Positions 1 through 8,834 of a stretch of 64,000 nt of DNA are shown piece after piece. The stretch is from Actinomycetota bacterium (GTDB taxonomy: Bacteria > Actinomycetota > Actinomycetes > Propionibacteriales > Propionibacteriaceae): NCBI GenBank assembly GCA_020161755.1, contig JAIUOS010000003.1, positions 124,001 to 188,000 on the forward strand, written 5' to 3'. A program made the translations under genes and the position numbers. The notes beneath the pieces are model-generated. The model was not told where the DNA came from, did not search any database, and was given only the letters and a program-made list of their open reading frames with translations. The first letter of the stretch is position 1, and the number at the start of each line of letters is the position of its first letter.

Positions 1-675
1 GGAACGCATCACCGCGGCGTGGGCGTGCAGTACCAGCTGCATCACCTCGGCCGGCAGGGTGCGGCTGGCGGGGTTGCGGCGCAGATGCGGGGCGATCGCC
101 TGCTCGATCAGGCCCACCTCCCGCTCGGCGGACTGCTTGACCACCCGCAGGTGTCGTGCGTCCATGCCGAAGGCGGCGAGCTTGCGCGACACCACCGCCA
201 CGGTGAGCGCGTCGCGCCCGTAGTAGATGGTGCCGCGGCGCGGCACGACCAGCTGGTGCTTCTCCAGTTCGGCGAGCGCCGGCTCGCTGAGGCCGCTGAG
301 TTCGAGGAGCTCGCGCCGGGTGATCCGGATCGCCCGCTTGGGCGGACGCGCGGGCGGCAGGCCCGCGGCCGGCTCACCGGCGTCCATCGTGGCGCTGCCC
401 GCCGCACCGAGCGGCGGCGGTTCCTGCCCGCGGTCCATCGCGTCGAGGTGCTCGCGGATGACCTTCAGCGGCAGGTAGTGGTTCTTCTGGACGTCGAGGA
501 TGTAGCGCAACCGCTCGATGTCGGACTCGGCGTAGCGGCGGTAGCCGGACGGCGCCCGCTCCGGAGAGATCAGGCCCTCGGATTCCAGGAACCGGATCTT
601 CGAGATCGAGACGTCGTCGAAGTCCGGTTTGAGGATGGCCAGTACCTGGCCGATGCTCCTCAGGCCGAGCGCCAT
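1..675 (-). CDS. ftsR: MerR-family regulator FtsR (3' end off window)
   Basis: The frame begins at ATG 675 and runs off the left edge, so at least 225 residues are present and the C-terminus is missing. An N-terminal MerR-type winged helix (about residues 6-75) contains SIGQVLAILKPDF, ISKIRFLESEGLI, SGYRRY and the conserved stretch NHYLPLKVIREHLDA. A second helical region (RRELLELSGLSEPALAELEK) is also typical of this family. FtsR (mycobacterial Rv1828, corynebacterial FtsR) activates the division gene ftsZ in the species studied. The ATG shares one base with the garA stop (TGATG), so the two are translationally coupled. The order gcvH-garA-ftsR is conserved in Actinobacteria, which supports the identity. 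Confidence 0.9.
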   Translation of the reverse strand, partial: MALGLRSIGQVLAILKPDFDDVSISKIRFLESEGLISPERAPSGYRRYAESDIERLRYILDVQKNHYLPLKVIREHLDAMDRGQEPPPLGAAGSATMDAGEPAAGLPPARPPKRAIRITRRELLELSGLSEPALAELEKHQLVVPRRGTIYYGRDALTVAVVSRKLAAFGMDARHLRVVKQSAEREVGLIEQAIAPHLRRNPASRTLPAEVMQLVLHAHAAVMRS

Positions 676-1157
676 CAGTCCTGCCCGGCGAAGAACACCA
701 TGCGGAACTTGCCGATCTGCACCTCGTCCCCGCGGCGGAGCGCGACCTCTCCGTCGATCAGGGTCTTGTTGACGTAGGTGCCGTTCAGGCTGTTCTCGTC
801 GCTGATCCACACCTGGCCGTCGCGGCGCGCGAACCGGGCGTGGTGGCGGGACACGGTGATGTCGTCGAGGAAGATGTCGCAGCGCGGGTGCCGGCCGGCG
901 GTGATCACGTCGGCATCGATCAGGTAGCGGGCACCCGCCTGGGTGCCGCGCAGGACCAGCAGCAGCGCCGAGCCGACCGGCAGCGCGTCGATCGCGGCCG
1001 CGTCGTCGGCGTCGAGCTCGTCGAGCTGGAACTCCTCGATGACCGGCGGGATCACCCGCGTGGTGTCACCGGACAGCTTGGCGAGGCTCGCACCGCAGTG
1101 CGGGCAGAAGTTCACGGACTCGGTGAGCTCGTGACCGCAGGCGGGGCAATTCATCAT
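675..1157 (-). CDS. garA: FHA-domain regulator GarA/OdhI with N-terminal zinc ribbon
   Basis: The 160-aa product starts with a four-cysteine zinc ribbon (CPACGHE near residue 4, CPHCGAS near residue 18). A DTTRV motif follows at residues 31-35. A C-terminal FHA domain (about 65-155) carries the phospho-threonine pocket signature AGRHPRCDI, SRHHARF and NSLNGTYVN. In mycobacteria and corynebacteria GarA/OdhI is phosphorylated on an ETT motif by PknB/PknG-type kinases and then stops inhibiting 2-oxoglutarate dehydrogenase and glutamate dehydrogenase. The DTT here is probably the equivalent site (inference). Two adjacent ATGs (1157 and 1154) could both start it, behind GGAAGGTGG. It lies between gcvH and ftsR, reading the same way. 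Confidence 0.9.
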   Translation of the reverse strand: MMNCPACGHELTESVNFCPHCGASLAKLSGDTTRVIPPVIEEFQLDELDADDAAAIDALPVGSALLLVLRGTQAGARYLIDADVITAGRHPRCDIFLDDITVSRHHARFARRDGQVWISDENSLNGTYVNKTLIDGEVALRRGDEVQIGKFRMVFFAGQD

Positions 1158-1232
1158 GGTCGGCCACCTTCCGTGCCTTGACTGGACGAGTCCTCCCCGG
1201 ACTCGAGGCTCAAGGACAGGTTGACCTTCAGC

Positions 1233-1613
1233 CTAGCCCGCGACGAGCTCGCTGTACGCGTCCGCATCGAGAAGATCTTCGACTTCCCCCGCCTCCGACA
1301 GCTCGAGCTCGAAGATCCAACCGTCACCGTAAGGGTCAGAGTTGATGGTCTCCGGGGAGTCGTTGAGCAATTCGTTGACCACGGTGACCACACCGCTGGC
1401 CGGCGAGTAGACGTCGGAGACGCTCTTGGTCGACTCGACCTCAGCGCACGCGTCGTCGAGGGCGACTTCCTCGCCCACCTGCGGCAATGAGACGTACACC
1501 ACGTCACCGAGTGCCTCGGCCGCATAGTCGGTGATGCCGACCCGGACGGTGTTGCCGGCACCCTGGCGCACCCACTCGTGCTTGCTGGTGTATCGAAGGT
1601 CATCGGGGAACAC
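1233..1613 (-). CDS. gcvH: glycine cleavage system H protein
   Basis: This is the lipoyl carrier that shuttles the aminomethyl group between the P, T and L proteins of glycine cleavage. From GTG 1613 the product is 126 aa, matching the family. It begins VFPDDLRYTSKHEWV and carries the lipoylated lysine in ESTKSVSD (K63), with the C-terminal GDGWIFELE typical of GcvH. GTG 1613 is chosen because AAGGAG sits 7 nt upstream; an in-frame start at 1658 would add 15 residues without family resemblance. The genes for the other glycine-cleavage proteins are not nearby. The gene lies between the phosphatidyltransferase and garA. Confidence 0.93.
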   Translation of the reverse strand: MFPDDLRYTSKHEWVRQGAGNTVRVGITDYAAEALGDVVYVSLPQVGEEVALDDACAEVESTKSVSDVYSPASGVVTVVNELLNDSPETINSDPYGDGWIFELELSEAGEVEDLLDADAYSELVAG

Positions 1614-1661
1614 GCACGAACTCCTTCTGGCAGCCGGGCTGCCCGTTCCGTTGAGCAAACA

Positions 1662-2258
1662 CTATCGTTGCGAAGCCAGCGGGAACCGACGGATCACGTC
1701 GATCCCCTGCCCGATGTAGAGCAGGCCGGACCACCAGTACAGGGCGGCGCCCCAGATCACGAACGCCCAGCCGACCACCCGCGCCACGGTGTGCCACAGC
1801 TCGTCGCCGACACCGAGCAACACCAGCGGGAAGGCGTAGAGCAGGGCGAAGGTGGCTGCCTTGCCGAGGAAGTGCACCGGCAGGCTGGTGAACCCCCGCC
1901 GGCGCAGGGACGGCCAGATCGCGGTGAACATCAGCACATCGCGCGCGGCGAGCAGGACGACCAGCCACCACGGCACGATGCCGCGCATGGCGAAGCCGAC
2001 CAGCGTGGCCACGATGTAGAGCCGGTCGGCGAGCGGGTCGAGCACCTGCCCGAGCCGGGACCGCTGGTGCCAGCTGCGGGCCAGCTTGCCGTCCAGCCAG
2101 TCGGTGGCGCCGCCGACCGCGAGGACCACCACGGCCCACACGTCGTACTGCTTGTCGAGCAGCAGCCACAGGAACAGCGGGACCCCCAGCAGGCGGATGC
2201 CGCTGAGGATGTTCGGCACGGTGAGCACGCGCTCGGTGTCGTACGGTTCCCCAGGCAT
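1662..2258 (-). CDS. CDP-alcohol phosphatidyltransferase (PgsA2 / cardiolipin-synthase type)
   Basis: An integral membrane enzyme of phospholipid synthesis that moves a phosphatidyl group from CDP-diacylglycerol to an alcohol. The complete family motif DGxxARx8Gx3Dx3D is visible as DGKLARSWHQRSRLGQVLD followed by PLAD. The 198-aa protein has about five or six hydrophobic segments and the common N-terminal VPNILSGIRLL. The segment RRRGFTSLPVHFLGKAATFA is most like the PgsA2-type enzyme found beside gcvH in mycobacteria. The acceptor (glycerol phosphate, phosphatidylglycerol or another alcohol) cannot be read from sequence. It starts 24 nt after the HIT gene in the same operon. Confidence 0.85.
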   Translation of the reverse strand: MPGEPYDTERVLTVPNILSGIRLLGVPLFLWLLLDKQYDVWAVVVLAVGGATDWLDGKLARSWHQRSRLGQVLDPLADRLYIVATLVGFAMRGIVPWWLVVLLAARDVLMFTAIWPSLRRRGFTSLPVHFLGKAATFALLYAFPLVLLGVGDELWHTVARVVGWAFVIWGAALYWWSGLLYIGQGIDVIRRFPLASQR

Positions 2259-2281
2259 GGGTGTCAGCTTAGGCTCTCGGC

Positions 2282-2836
2282 TCACAGCTGGTTCCACGCC
2301 GCGGCGAGGAGCTCCCGCGTCTGGCCGATCAGCTGCGGGAGTGCCCGGGTCTGGGCGACGACGGGGAGGAAGTTGCTGTCGCCCAGCCAGCGCGGCACGA
2401 CGTGCTGGTGCAGGTGCGCGGCGATGCCGGCGCCCGCGACCTCGCCCTGGTTGAGCCCGAGGTTGAAACCGGCGGGGTGCGACACCGCACGCAGCACGGT
2501 CATCGCCTGCGCGGCCATGCCGGCGAGTTCGACGGTCTCCCCGGTCGTCAGGTCGGTGTAGTCGCTGACGTGGCGGTAGGGGCACAGCAACAGGTGGCCG
2601 GGCGAGTACGGGTACAGGTTCAGCACGGCGTACACGTGCTCCCCACGGTGCACGATCAGGCCTTCCGCGTCGTCCAGCCCGGGCGCTCGGCAGAACGGGC
2701 AACTGCCGGACGCGGCGTCGGTCGGCTTGTTCTCGCCCTGGATGTAGACCATCCGGTGCGGCGTCCACAGCCGCTGGAAGGCGTCGGGGACGCCGGGCAG
2801 CGACCCGGCGTCCTCGATCGGAACCTCGTGGCTCAC
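2282..2836 (-). CDS. HIT-family nucleotide hydrolase/phosphorylase
   Basis: The 184-aa protein carries the histidine triad [10 protein letters not shown] near its C-terminus, where the middle histidine forms a nucleotidyl intermediate. An N-terminal zinc-type CPFCRAP (about residue 48) and [17 protein letters not shown] are typical of the actinobacterial HIT protein next to thrS, related to Ap4A phosphorylases. The GTG start overlaps the thrS stop by four bases (GTGA), indicating coupled translation. The substrate is likely a dinucleoside polyphosphate or nucleotide conjugate, perhaps a by-product of aminoacyl-tRNA synthetases (inference from the pairing with thrS). Confidence 0.88.
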   Translation of the reverse strand: MSHEVPIEDAGSLPGVPDAFQRLWTPHRMVYIQGENKPTDAASGSCPFCRAPGLDDAEGLIVHRGEHVYAVLNLYPYSPGHLLLCPYRHVSDYTDLTTGETVELAGMAAQAMTVLRAVSHPAGFNLGLNQGEVAGAGIAAHLHQHVVPRWLGDSNFLPVVAQTRALPQLIGQTRELLAAAWNQL

Positions 2837-4815
2837 CGGCGCGGCGGCCTGGTGGCGGCGACGATCTCCTCGATCGCTTCCGCGATCGGCACCCCGTTCT
2901 TCTGGGTGCCGTCGCGGTAGCGGAACGAGACCGCGCCCGCGGTCGCGTCCTGCTCGCCGGCGATCAGCATGAACGGCACCTTCTGGGTCTGGGCGTTGCG
3001 GATCTTCTTGCCGAAGCGGTCGTCGGACCGGTCGACCTCCACCCGCACGTCGGCGGCCAGCAGCTGTGCGGCGACGTCGGCCAGGTACGGCTCGAACTCC
3101 TCGGCGACCGGGATGCACTGCACCTGCACCGGCGACAGCCAGGCCGGGAACGCGCCCGCGTAGTGCTCGGTGAGCACGCCGATGAACCGCTCGATCGACC
3201 CGAACTTCGCCGAGTGGATCATCACCGGCTCGGCCGGGTGGCCGTCGGGGCCGGCGTAGGTGAGGCCGAAGCGGGCCGGCTGGTTGAAGTCGTACTGGAT
3301 GGTCGACATCTGCCAGGTGCGGCCGATCGCATCCTTCGCCTGCACCGAGATCTTCGGCCCGTAGTAGGCCGCGCCGCCCGGATCGGGCACCAGGGTGAGG
3401 CCCGATTCGCGTCCGACCTTCTCCAGGACCGCGGTGGCCACCTCCCACTGCTCGTCGGAGCCGATGAACTTGGTCGACTTCGCACCCTCGGTGTCGCGGG
3501 TGGACAGCTCCAGGTAGTAGTCGGTGAGGCCGAAGTCCTCCAGCAGGTTGGTGACGAAGGTGAGCAGGTGCTTGACCTCGTCCGCGGCCTGGGAGGCCAT
3601 CACGTAGGAGTGCGAGTCGTCCTGGGTGATCGAGCGGACGCGGGTCAGCCCCTGGAGCACGCCGGACTTCTCGTTGCGGTACACGGTGCCGAACTCGAAC
3701 AGCCGCAGCGGCAACTCGCGGTAGGACCGTCCGCGCGACGCAAAGATCAGGTTGTGCATCGGGCAGTTCATGGCCTTGAGGCGGTAGGCCTGGCCCTCGT
3801 CGTCCATCGGGGGGAACATGCCCTCGGCGTAGTACGGCAGGTGCCCGGAGGTGTGGAACAGTCCCTCCTTGGAGATGTGCGGGGTGCCGACGTAGGAGAA
3901 GCCGTTGCGGATGTGCGCGGCGCGGACGTAGTCCTCCATCACCCGCTTGATCACCCCGCCCTTCGGATGGAACACCGGCAGGCCGGCGCCCAGCTCCTCG
4001 GGGAAGCTGAACAGGTCGAGCTCGACCCCCAGCTTGCGGTGGTCGCGACGAGCGGCCTCGGCGAGCCGGTGCTGGTGGGCGAGCAGGTCGTCCTTGCTGG
4101 CCCAGGCGGTGCCGTAGACGCGCTGGAGCTGCGCGTTGCGCTGGTCGCCGCGCCAGTAGGCGGCCGAGCTGCGGGTGATCGCCCAGCCGTTGCCGAGGTA
4201 GCCGGTGTTCGGCACGTGCGGGCCGCGGCACAGGTCCTTCCACGCCACGGTGCCGTCGGGACGGACGTTGTCGTAGATGGTGAGCTCGCCGGCACCGACC
4301 TCCACCGAGGCGTCCTCGGTGGCGGCCGCGTTGCCCTTCAGCCCGATCAGTTCGAGCTTGTAGTGCTCGGACGCGAGTTCGGCGGCGGCGTCGGCGTCGG
4401 TGACCACCCGGCGGACGAAGCGCTGCCGCTGCTTGACGATGCCGACCATCTCCTTCTCGACGGCCTTCAGGTCCTCGGGGGTCAGCGGGTGCGCCACGTC
4501 GAAGTCGTAGTAGAACCCGTCGGTGATCGGCGGCCCGATGCCGAGCTTCGCGTCGGCGTGCAGCCGCTGCATGGCCTGGGCGGCGACGTGCGCGCAGGAG
4601 TGCCGCAGGATCGCCAGGCCCTCGTCGCTGGTGGCGGCGACGGGCTCGACCTCGTCGCCGTCGTGCAGCTCTGCGGCCAGGTCGACGACCGCGCCGTTCA
4701 CCCGGGCGGCCACCACCGACCGGTCGGAGCCGAACAGGTCGAGCCCGGTCGTGCCGGTCTCGACCACCCGGGGTTCGCGCGACTCAGAACGCACCACGGT
4801 GAGGGAGACAGACAC
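2833..4815 (-). CDS. thrS: threonyl-tRNA synthetase
   Basis: The 660-aa class II synthetase has an N-terminal TGS domain (about 1-60), an editing/SAD domain with [12 protein letters not shown] and a C-terminal catalytic core plus anticodon-binding domain. Zinc ligands are visible as the Cys of MNCPMH, the His of TQDDSH and the His of [15 protein letters not shown]. Motif 2 is [19 protein letters not shown] 4815 is preferred because AAAGGAA lies just upstream; longer forms extend into low-similarity sequence. I saw no T-box leader. It heads the run thrS-HIT-phosphatidyltransferase-gcvH-garA-ftsR. Confidence 0.95.
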   Translation of the reverse strand: MSVSLTVVRSESREPRVVETGTTGLDLFGSDRSVVAARVNGAVVDLAAELHDGDEVEPVAATSDEGLAILRHSCAHVAAQAMQRLHADAKLGIGPPITDGFYYDFDVAHPLTPEDLKAVEKEMVGIVKQRQRFVRRVVTDADAAAELASEHYKLELIGLKGNAAATEDASVEVGAGELTIYDNVRPDGTVAWKDLCRGPHVPNTGYLGNGWAITRSSAAYWRGDQRNAQLQRVYGTAWASKDDLLAHQHRLAEAARRDHRKLGVELDLFSFPEELGAGLPVFHPKGGVIKRVMEDYVRAAHIRNGFSYVGTPHISKEGLFHTSGHLPYYAEGMFPPMDDEGQAYRLKAMNCPMHNLIFASRGRSYRELPLRLFEFGTVYRNEKSGVLQGLTRVRSITQDDSHSYVMASQAADEVKHLLTFVTNLLEDFGLTDYYLELSTRDTEGAKSTKFIGSDEQWEVATAVLEKVGRESGLTLVPDPGGAAYYGPKISVQAKDAIGRTWQMSTIQYDFNQPARFGLTYAGPDGHPAEPVMIHSAKFGSIERFIGVLTEHYAGAFPAWLSPVQVQCIPVAEEFEPYLADVAAQLLAADVRVEVDRSDDRFGKKIRNAQTQKVPFMLIAGEQDATAGAVSFRYRDGTQKNGVPIAEAIEEIVAATRPPRR

Positions 4816-4891
4816 AGGGATTCCTTTCGACGTCGCCGGCGTCGTGCCGGCCCGGTCCATTCTGCCCCAACGCCACCGTCGGGTCTTCACC

Positions 4892-6202
4892 TCAGCGTTC
4901 GCGCGTGACCACCACGTCGGTCGGTGCCGATTCGTGGACGAGGTCGCGGTAGCCGTCCTTCTCGCCGCGGACCCGCACGGTGATGGTGTGCCCGACATCG
5001 GCCCCGCTGAGCGTGTAGGTCTCGCCCTCGGCCCTGGTGATCAGCAGCCCGGAGCGGTACCAGCGGTAGCTGAGCTCGACCCCGTCCGGCCCCCACTCCC
5101 CCGGCTTCGCGGTCAGCGTCCGGCCCTGGACCGCGGCACCGGTGATGGTCGGCACCGACCCGTCGAGGTCGCCCGGCTCGACCACGCTCGTCCAGCCCGA
5201 GTACTGGCGGACGGTCGTGTAGCCGGCCTTGGTACCGCTGACGCGCACCCGCAGGCGGTGGCCCTCGTCGGCCGCGACCAGGCGGTAGCGCGCCTTGGTG
5301 GCGCCCTCGATCTTCGTGTCCTCGTCCTTGCCCGAGCGGTACCACTGGTAGGTCAGCGCGACCGTGCCCGGCCCCCACTCCCGTGGCAGTGCGGTCAGCA
5401 CGTGCCCGACCTGGGCGGTCCCGGAGTAGAGCGGGACCGGGGTGGGGTCGAGGGTGCCGGCGGCGACGGCGCGGGTGGGCTCGGACTCCCGCGAGGCGTC
5501 CGCGAAGTTCGTCGCCCTTCCGGTGACGCGGACGGTGATGGCGTGGGCACGGTCGTCGCCGCCCAGCCGGTAGGTCCGCTCGGTGGCCTTCGCGATCGCC
5601 GTGCCGTCGCGCAGCCACTGCCACGACAGCCGCACATCGCCCGGACCCCACGGATCGACGTCGCCGGTGAGGGTGTTGCCGACCGTCGCGGTGCCGCTGA
5701 TCGTCGGGGTCCGCGGTGACAGCCGTCCGGGCGCCACCGGGCCCACCGCCTCGGTCTCCTGGCGCGTCCGCCCGTAGCCCGGCGCGGTCCCGGTGATACG
5801 AACGCTGATCAGGTGCCCGATGTCGTCGGCCGTGGCCCGGTAGCTGGTGCCGGTCGCACCGCTGATCGGGGCGCCGTCACGGCGCCACTGGTAGACGAGG
5901 CGTACCTTCCCCGGGCCCCACTCGGGCTCGTCGAAGGACAGCACCGACCGGTACCGCGGCGTGCCCTCGATGAGCGGGACGGCACCCGGCTGGAGGGTGC
6001 CCGGGCCGGTGCTCGGCGTCGTGGTCGACGTCGGGGTGGTCGACGGCGTGGTCGACGGCGTAGCGCTGATCGAAGGGGTGGACGAGGGCTGCGGCGCGGA
6101 CGGCGTCCCGCCGGCGACGGCGCTGCAACCGACCAGTGCGACCAGGGCCATCAAGCCCCAGAGCCCGCGGCAACGGGCCACCTCTCCAGCCGGCGTTCGC
6201 AT
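4892..6202 (-). CDS. secreted lipoprotein with four Ig-like repeats
   Basis: The 436-aa product begins with a lipoprotein signal: a basic start, a hydrophobic core and lipobox LVGC at about residue 24. A Ser/Thr/Pro linker (about 30-70) and four tandem repeats of about 90 residues follow. Each repeat has the pattern G-T-x-x-V-G-x-x-L-T, WGPG, YQW-x-R-x-G, Y-x-L-x-x-x-D-x-G-H and V-R-V-x-G-x-x-x-G-Y, seen in Ig-like surface repeats of actinobacteria. ATG 6202 has GAGGAG just upstream. A cell-envelope adhesion or spacer role is likely but unproven. It is transcribed divergently from the HtrA-type protease at 6347. Confidence 0.8.
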   Translation of the reverse strand: MRTPAGEVARCRGLWGLMALVALVGCSAVAGGTPSAPQPSSTPSISATPSTTPSTTPTSTTTPSTGPGTLQPGAVPLIEGTPRYRSVLSFDEPEWGPGKVRLVYQWRRDGAPISGATGTSYRATADDIGHLISVRITGTAPGYGRTRQETEAVGPVAPGRLSPRTPTISGTATVGNTLTGDVDPWGPGDVRLSWQWLRDGTAIAKATERTYRLGGDDRAHAITVRVTGRATNFADASRESEPTRAVAAGTLDPTPVPLYSGTAQVGHVLTALPREWGPGTVALTYQWYRSGKDEDTKIEGATKARYRLVAADEGHRLRVRVSGTKAGYTTVRQYSGWTSVVEPGDLDGSVPTITGAAVQGRTLTAKPGEWGPDGVELSYRWYRSGLLITRAEGETYTLSGADVGHTITVRVRGEKDGYRDLVHESAPTDVVVTRER

Positions 6203-6346
6203 CGCTCTCCTCGTGCTCGACACCACGCTAGTCTCCCGAGCGCCCCGTTGTGCGGCGGCGCACCCGAGAGCCTGCGCAGCGAACCGGATCTGCGCCAGTA
6301 TGGAACCGGCCACGGACGAGGGCCGGCGTGGGTGAGGAGAAGAATC

Positions 6347-7441
6347 GTGTCGAAACCGGTGGGTGAGGCCGAGACCGGACGGCGAAGCTGGTGGTTCCAC
6401 CGCCCGTCGCTGAACTGGGCCGAGCTGATCGGCATCGGGGTCGCGCTGGCGCTGGCCGGCGGCGGCCTCGGGGCGCTCGCCGCCATCAAGCTCTCCCCCG
6501 CCCCCGGTTCGTGCGACACCACCCGGGTCGCCACCGCCGCGCTGCCGTCCGTGGTCACGGTGTTCGTGCAGGGCCGGGCCGGGTCGGGCTCGGGCAGCGG
6601 CGCGATCATCCGGGCTGACGGAGTGATCCTCACCAACGACCACGTGATCGCCGCGGCGGCCACCTCGGGCACGATCGAGGTGCTGCTCGACAACGGCGAG
6701 CGGCAGCCCGCGCGCCTGGTCGGCACCGACCCGCTCACCGACCTGGCCGTGCTCAAGATCGACCGGAACAAGCTGCCGACGCTGCTGCTGGCGCCGCGCG
6801 AGCCGCTCACCGTCGGCCAGCCGGTGGTGGCGCTGGGAGCGCCGCTCGGGCTGTCCGGGACGGTGACCAGCGGCATCGTGAGCGCGCTCGGACGCAACGT
6901 GCCGGCCCCGAAGGCGGGTGGCGGAACGACCGTGCTGATGGGGTCGATCCAGACCGACGCGTCCATCAACCCGGGCAACTCCGGCGGCCCGCTGGTGACC
7001 TGCGAGGGCCGCCTGGTCGGAGTGAACACCGCGATCTCGACCGTGCCCAACGCGGACGGCACGGCGGGCGGCGGCAGCGTCGGCATCGGCTTCGCAGTGC
7101 CTGCGAGCACCGCCCAGCGGATCGTCGACCAGTTGCTGGCCGACGGCCGGGCAACCCACCCCTGGATCGGCGCGCAGACCGCCGAGATCACCCCGGACAC
7201 CGCCGACCGCTTCGGCACGAAGGCCGGTCTGTTCGTACAGGCCGTGACCGCCGGCGGGCCGGCGGCGACCGCCGGGTTGGCCGAGGGCGACGTGATCACC
7301 TCGATCGCCGGCGGGTCGGCGACGAACGTGTCGCTGGCGTGGCTGCTGGTCAGCGCCAAGGTCGGCGACCAGGTGCCGGTGGAGTACGTGCGCGACGGCG
7401 CGTCCCACCAGGCGACGATCACGCTCGCCGAGCAACCCTGA
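6347..7441 (+). CDS. HtrA/DegP-like trypsin-family serine protease with PDZ domain
   Basis: The 364-aa protein has a short cytoplasmic N-terminus, one membrane segment (about 25-48) and an exported protease domain. The catalytic triad is visible: His99 in TNDHV, Asp132 in LTDLAVLKI and Ser212 in NPGNSGGPL. A C-terminal PDZ domain (about 265-355) contains GLAEGDVITSIAG. The family degrades or monitors misfolded envelope proteins. GTG 6347 has GAGGAG 7 nt upstream. The MFS gene starts one nucleotide after its stop, so the two are probably co-transcribed. Confidence 0.9.
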   Translation: MSKPVGEAETGRRSWWFHRPSLNWAELIGIGVALALAGGGLGALAAIKLSPAPGSCDTTRVATAALPSVVTVFVQGRAGSGSGSGAIIRADGVILTNDHVIAAAATSGTIEVLLDNGERQPARLVGTDPLTDLAVLKIDRNKLPTLLLAPREPLTVGQPVVALGAPLGLSGTVTSGIVSALGRNVPAPKAGGGTTVLMGSIQTDASINPGNSGGPLVTCEGRLVGVNTAISTVPNADGTAGGGSVGIGFAVPASTAQRIVDQLLADGRATHPWIGAQTAEITPDTADRFGTKAGLFVQAVTAGGPAATAGLAEGDVITSIAGGSATNVSLAWLLVSAKVGDQVPVEYVRDGASHQATITLAEQP

Positions 7442-7442
7442 C

Positions 7443-8657
7443 GTGACGGTCGCCGCGCCGTCGGGCGGGCGGACCCGGATCCCCGGCGAGGTCTGGGTCC
7501 TCGTCGCCGCTGCGTTCGTGATCGCGCTCGGCTTCGGGCTGATCACGCCGGTGCTGCCGTCCTTCGCGCAGAGCTTCGGCGTGGGGGCGTTGGCGTCCAG
7601 CGTGGTGGTCAGCGTGTTCGCGTTCTTCCGGCTCGTGTTCGCGCCGGGTGGCGGCTGGCTGATCGCGCGGCTCGGCGAACGGCCGGTGTACCTGGCCGGC
7701 CTGGTGATCGTCGCGGTGTCGACGGGGGCGACAGCCTTCGCCCAGGACTACGTCCAGCTGCTGGTGTTCCGCGGACTGGGCGGCATCGGGTCGACGATGT
7801 TCACGGTCTCGGCCGTCGCGCTGCTGGTCCGGCTGGCGCCGCCCGGCATCCGTGCGCGCGTGTCGTCGGCGTACGCGACCGCCTTCCTGCTCGGCGGGGT
7901 GGGCGGCCCGGTCGTGGGCGGGCTGCTCGGCGGACTGGGCCTGCGGGTCCCGTTCCTCGTGTACGCGGCCACCCTGCTGGTCGCGGCCGGGATCGTCGCG
8001 GTGTTCCTGCGGCACGCGACCCTGCGTCCGGCACCGGGGACGCCGGTGCTGCCGACGTTGACCGCCCGGGAAGCGTGGGGTGACAGCGCCTACCGCGCAG
8101 CCATCGGGTCGGGCTTCGCCAACGGCTGGGGGAATTTCGGGGTGCGCAACGCGATCCTGCCGTTGTTCGCCACCGCGGTCATCGGCCGGGAGACCTGGGT
8201 CGCCGGGATGGCGCTGGCGGTGTTCGCCGCCGGCAATGCGGGCGGCCTGCTGCTCTCCGGGCGCTGGGCCGACCGGGTGGGACGCCGGCCGTTCATCCTC
8301 GCCGGACTGCTCGTCTCGGGGGTGGCGACCGCCGTCACCGGGTTCGCGAGCAACCTGCCGCTCCTGGTGGTCGTCTCGGTGGTCGCCGGTATCGGCGCCG
8401 GCGCGCTCAACCCCGCCCAGCAGGCGACGCTGGCCGACGTCGTCGGACGCGAACGCAACGGCGGGCCTGCGCTCGCGGCGTTCCAGATGTCCCAGGACCT
8501 GGGGTCGATCATCGGCCCGATCCTGGCCGGGCTCCTGGTCGACCACGGCAGCTACTCGCTCGCCTTCGGGGTCACCGGGGCGATCACGCTGCTCGCGGCC
8601 GTCCCGTGGCTCCGCGCCCGGGAGACCCGCACCACCTTCCACCCACACCAGCCCTGA
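7443..8657 (+). CDS. MFS transporter
   Basis: A 404-aa membrane protein with about 12 hydrophobic helices. The loop 2-3 signature appears as GGWLIARLGERPVYLAGL and a second-half counterpart as GRWADRVGRRPFILAG, the hallmark of major facilitator drug/metabolite exporters. The substrate cannot be told. The GTG start follows the protease stop by a single base, suggesting one operon. The gene ends facing the LuxR-type gene across a 177-nt gap that holds an inverted-repeat structure. Confidence 0.87.
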   Translation: MTVAAPSGGRTRIPGEVWVLVAAAFVIALGFGLITPVLPSFAQSFGVGALASSVVVSVFAFFRLVFAPGGGWLIARLGERPVYLAGLVIVAVSTGATAFAQDYVQLLVFRGLGGIGSTMFTVSAVALLVRLAPPGIRARVSSAYATAFLLGGVGGPVVGGLLGGLGLRVPFLVYAATLLVAAGIVAVFLRHATLRPAPGTPVLPTLTAREAWGDSAYRAAIGSGFANGWGNFGVRNAILPLFATAVIGRETWVAGMALAVFAAGNAGGLLLSGRWADRVGRRPFILAGLLVSGVATAVTGFASNLPLLVVVSVVAGIGAGALNPAQQATLADVVGRERNGGPALAAFQMSQDLGSIIGPILAGLLVDHGSYSLAFGVTGAITLLAAVPWLRARETRTTFHPHQP

Positions 8658-8670
8658 TCACCTCACTCCG

Positions 8671-8772
8671 GCGAATCTCGGCCTATCAGCCGGCCGAAGC
8701 CAGCGATGCCAGACGTTTCCCGAGAACCTCGGGATATGGGGCCCGAAATCGGCGCTCATAAGCCAAGATTCC
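8671..8772. repeat. imperfect inverted repeat with inner hairpin in convergent gap
   Basis: The gap between the MFS gene and the convergent LuxR-type gene holds two 19-nt arms (8671-8689 and 8754-8772) that are reverse complements at 15 of 19 positions. Between them lies a perfect 6-bp stem CCCGAG-AAC-CTCGGG (8719-8733). It may act as a bidirectional terminator or be a decayed REP-like element. The rest of the 8658-8834 gap shows no gene. Confidence 0.5.
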
Positions 8773-8834
8773 CAGCAGTCAGCCGCGCGAAGTAGGCGTG
8801 AGGCCGCCATTTCGCGAGGAATCCGGCAATGAGT

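Noticed and set aside
4816-4891. T-box or other leader before thrS
   Set aside because: Only 76 nt separate it from the upstream gene and no T-box sequence or anti-terminator pairing is visible.
3163-4908. 581-codon open frame antisense to thrS
   Set aside because: Low-complexity shadow of thrS with no motif or ribosome site.
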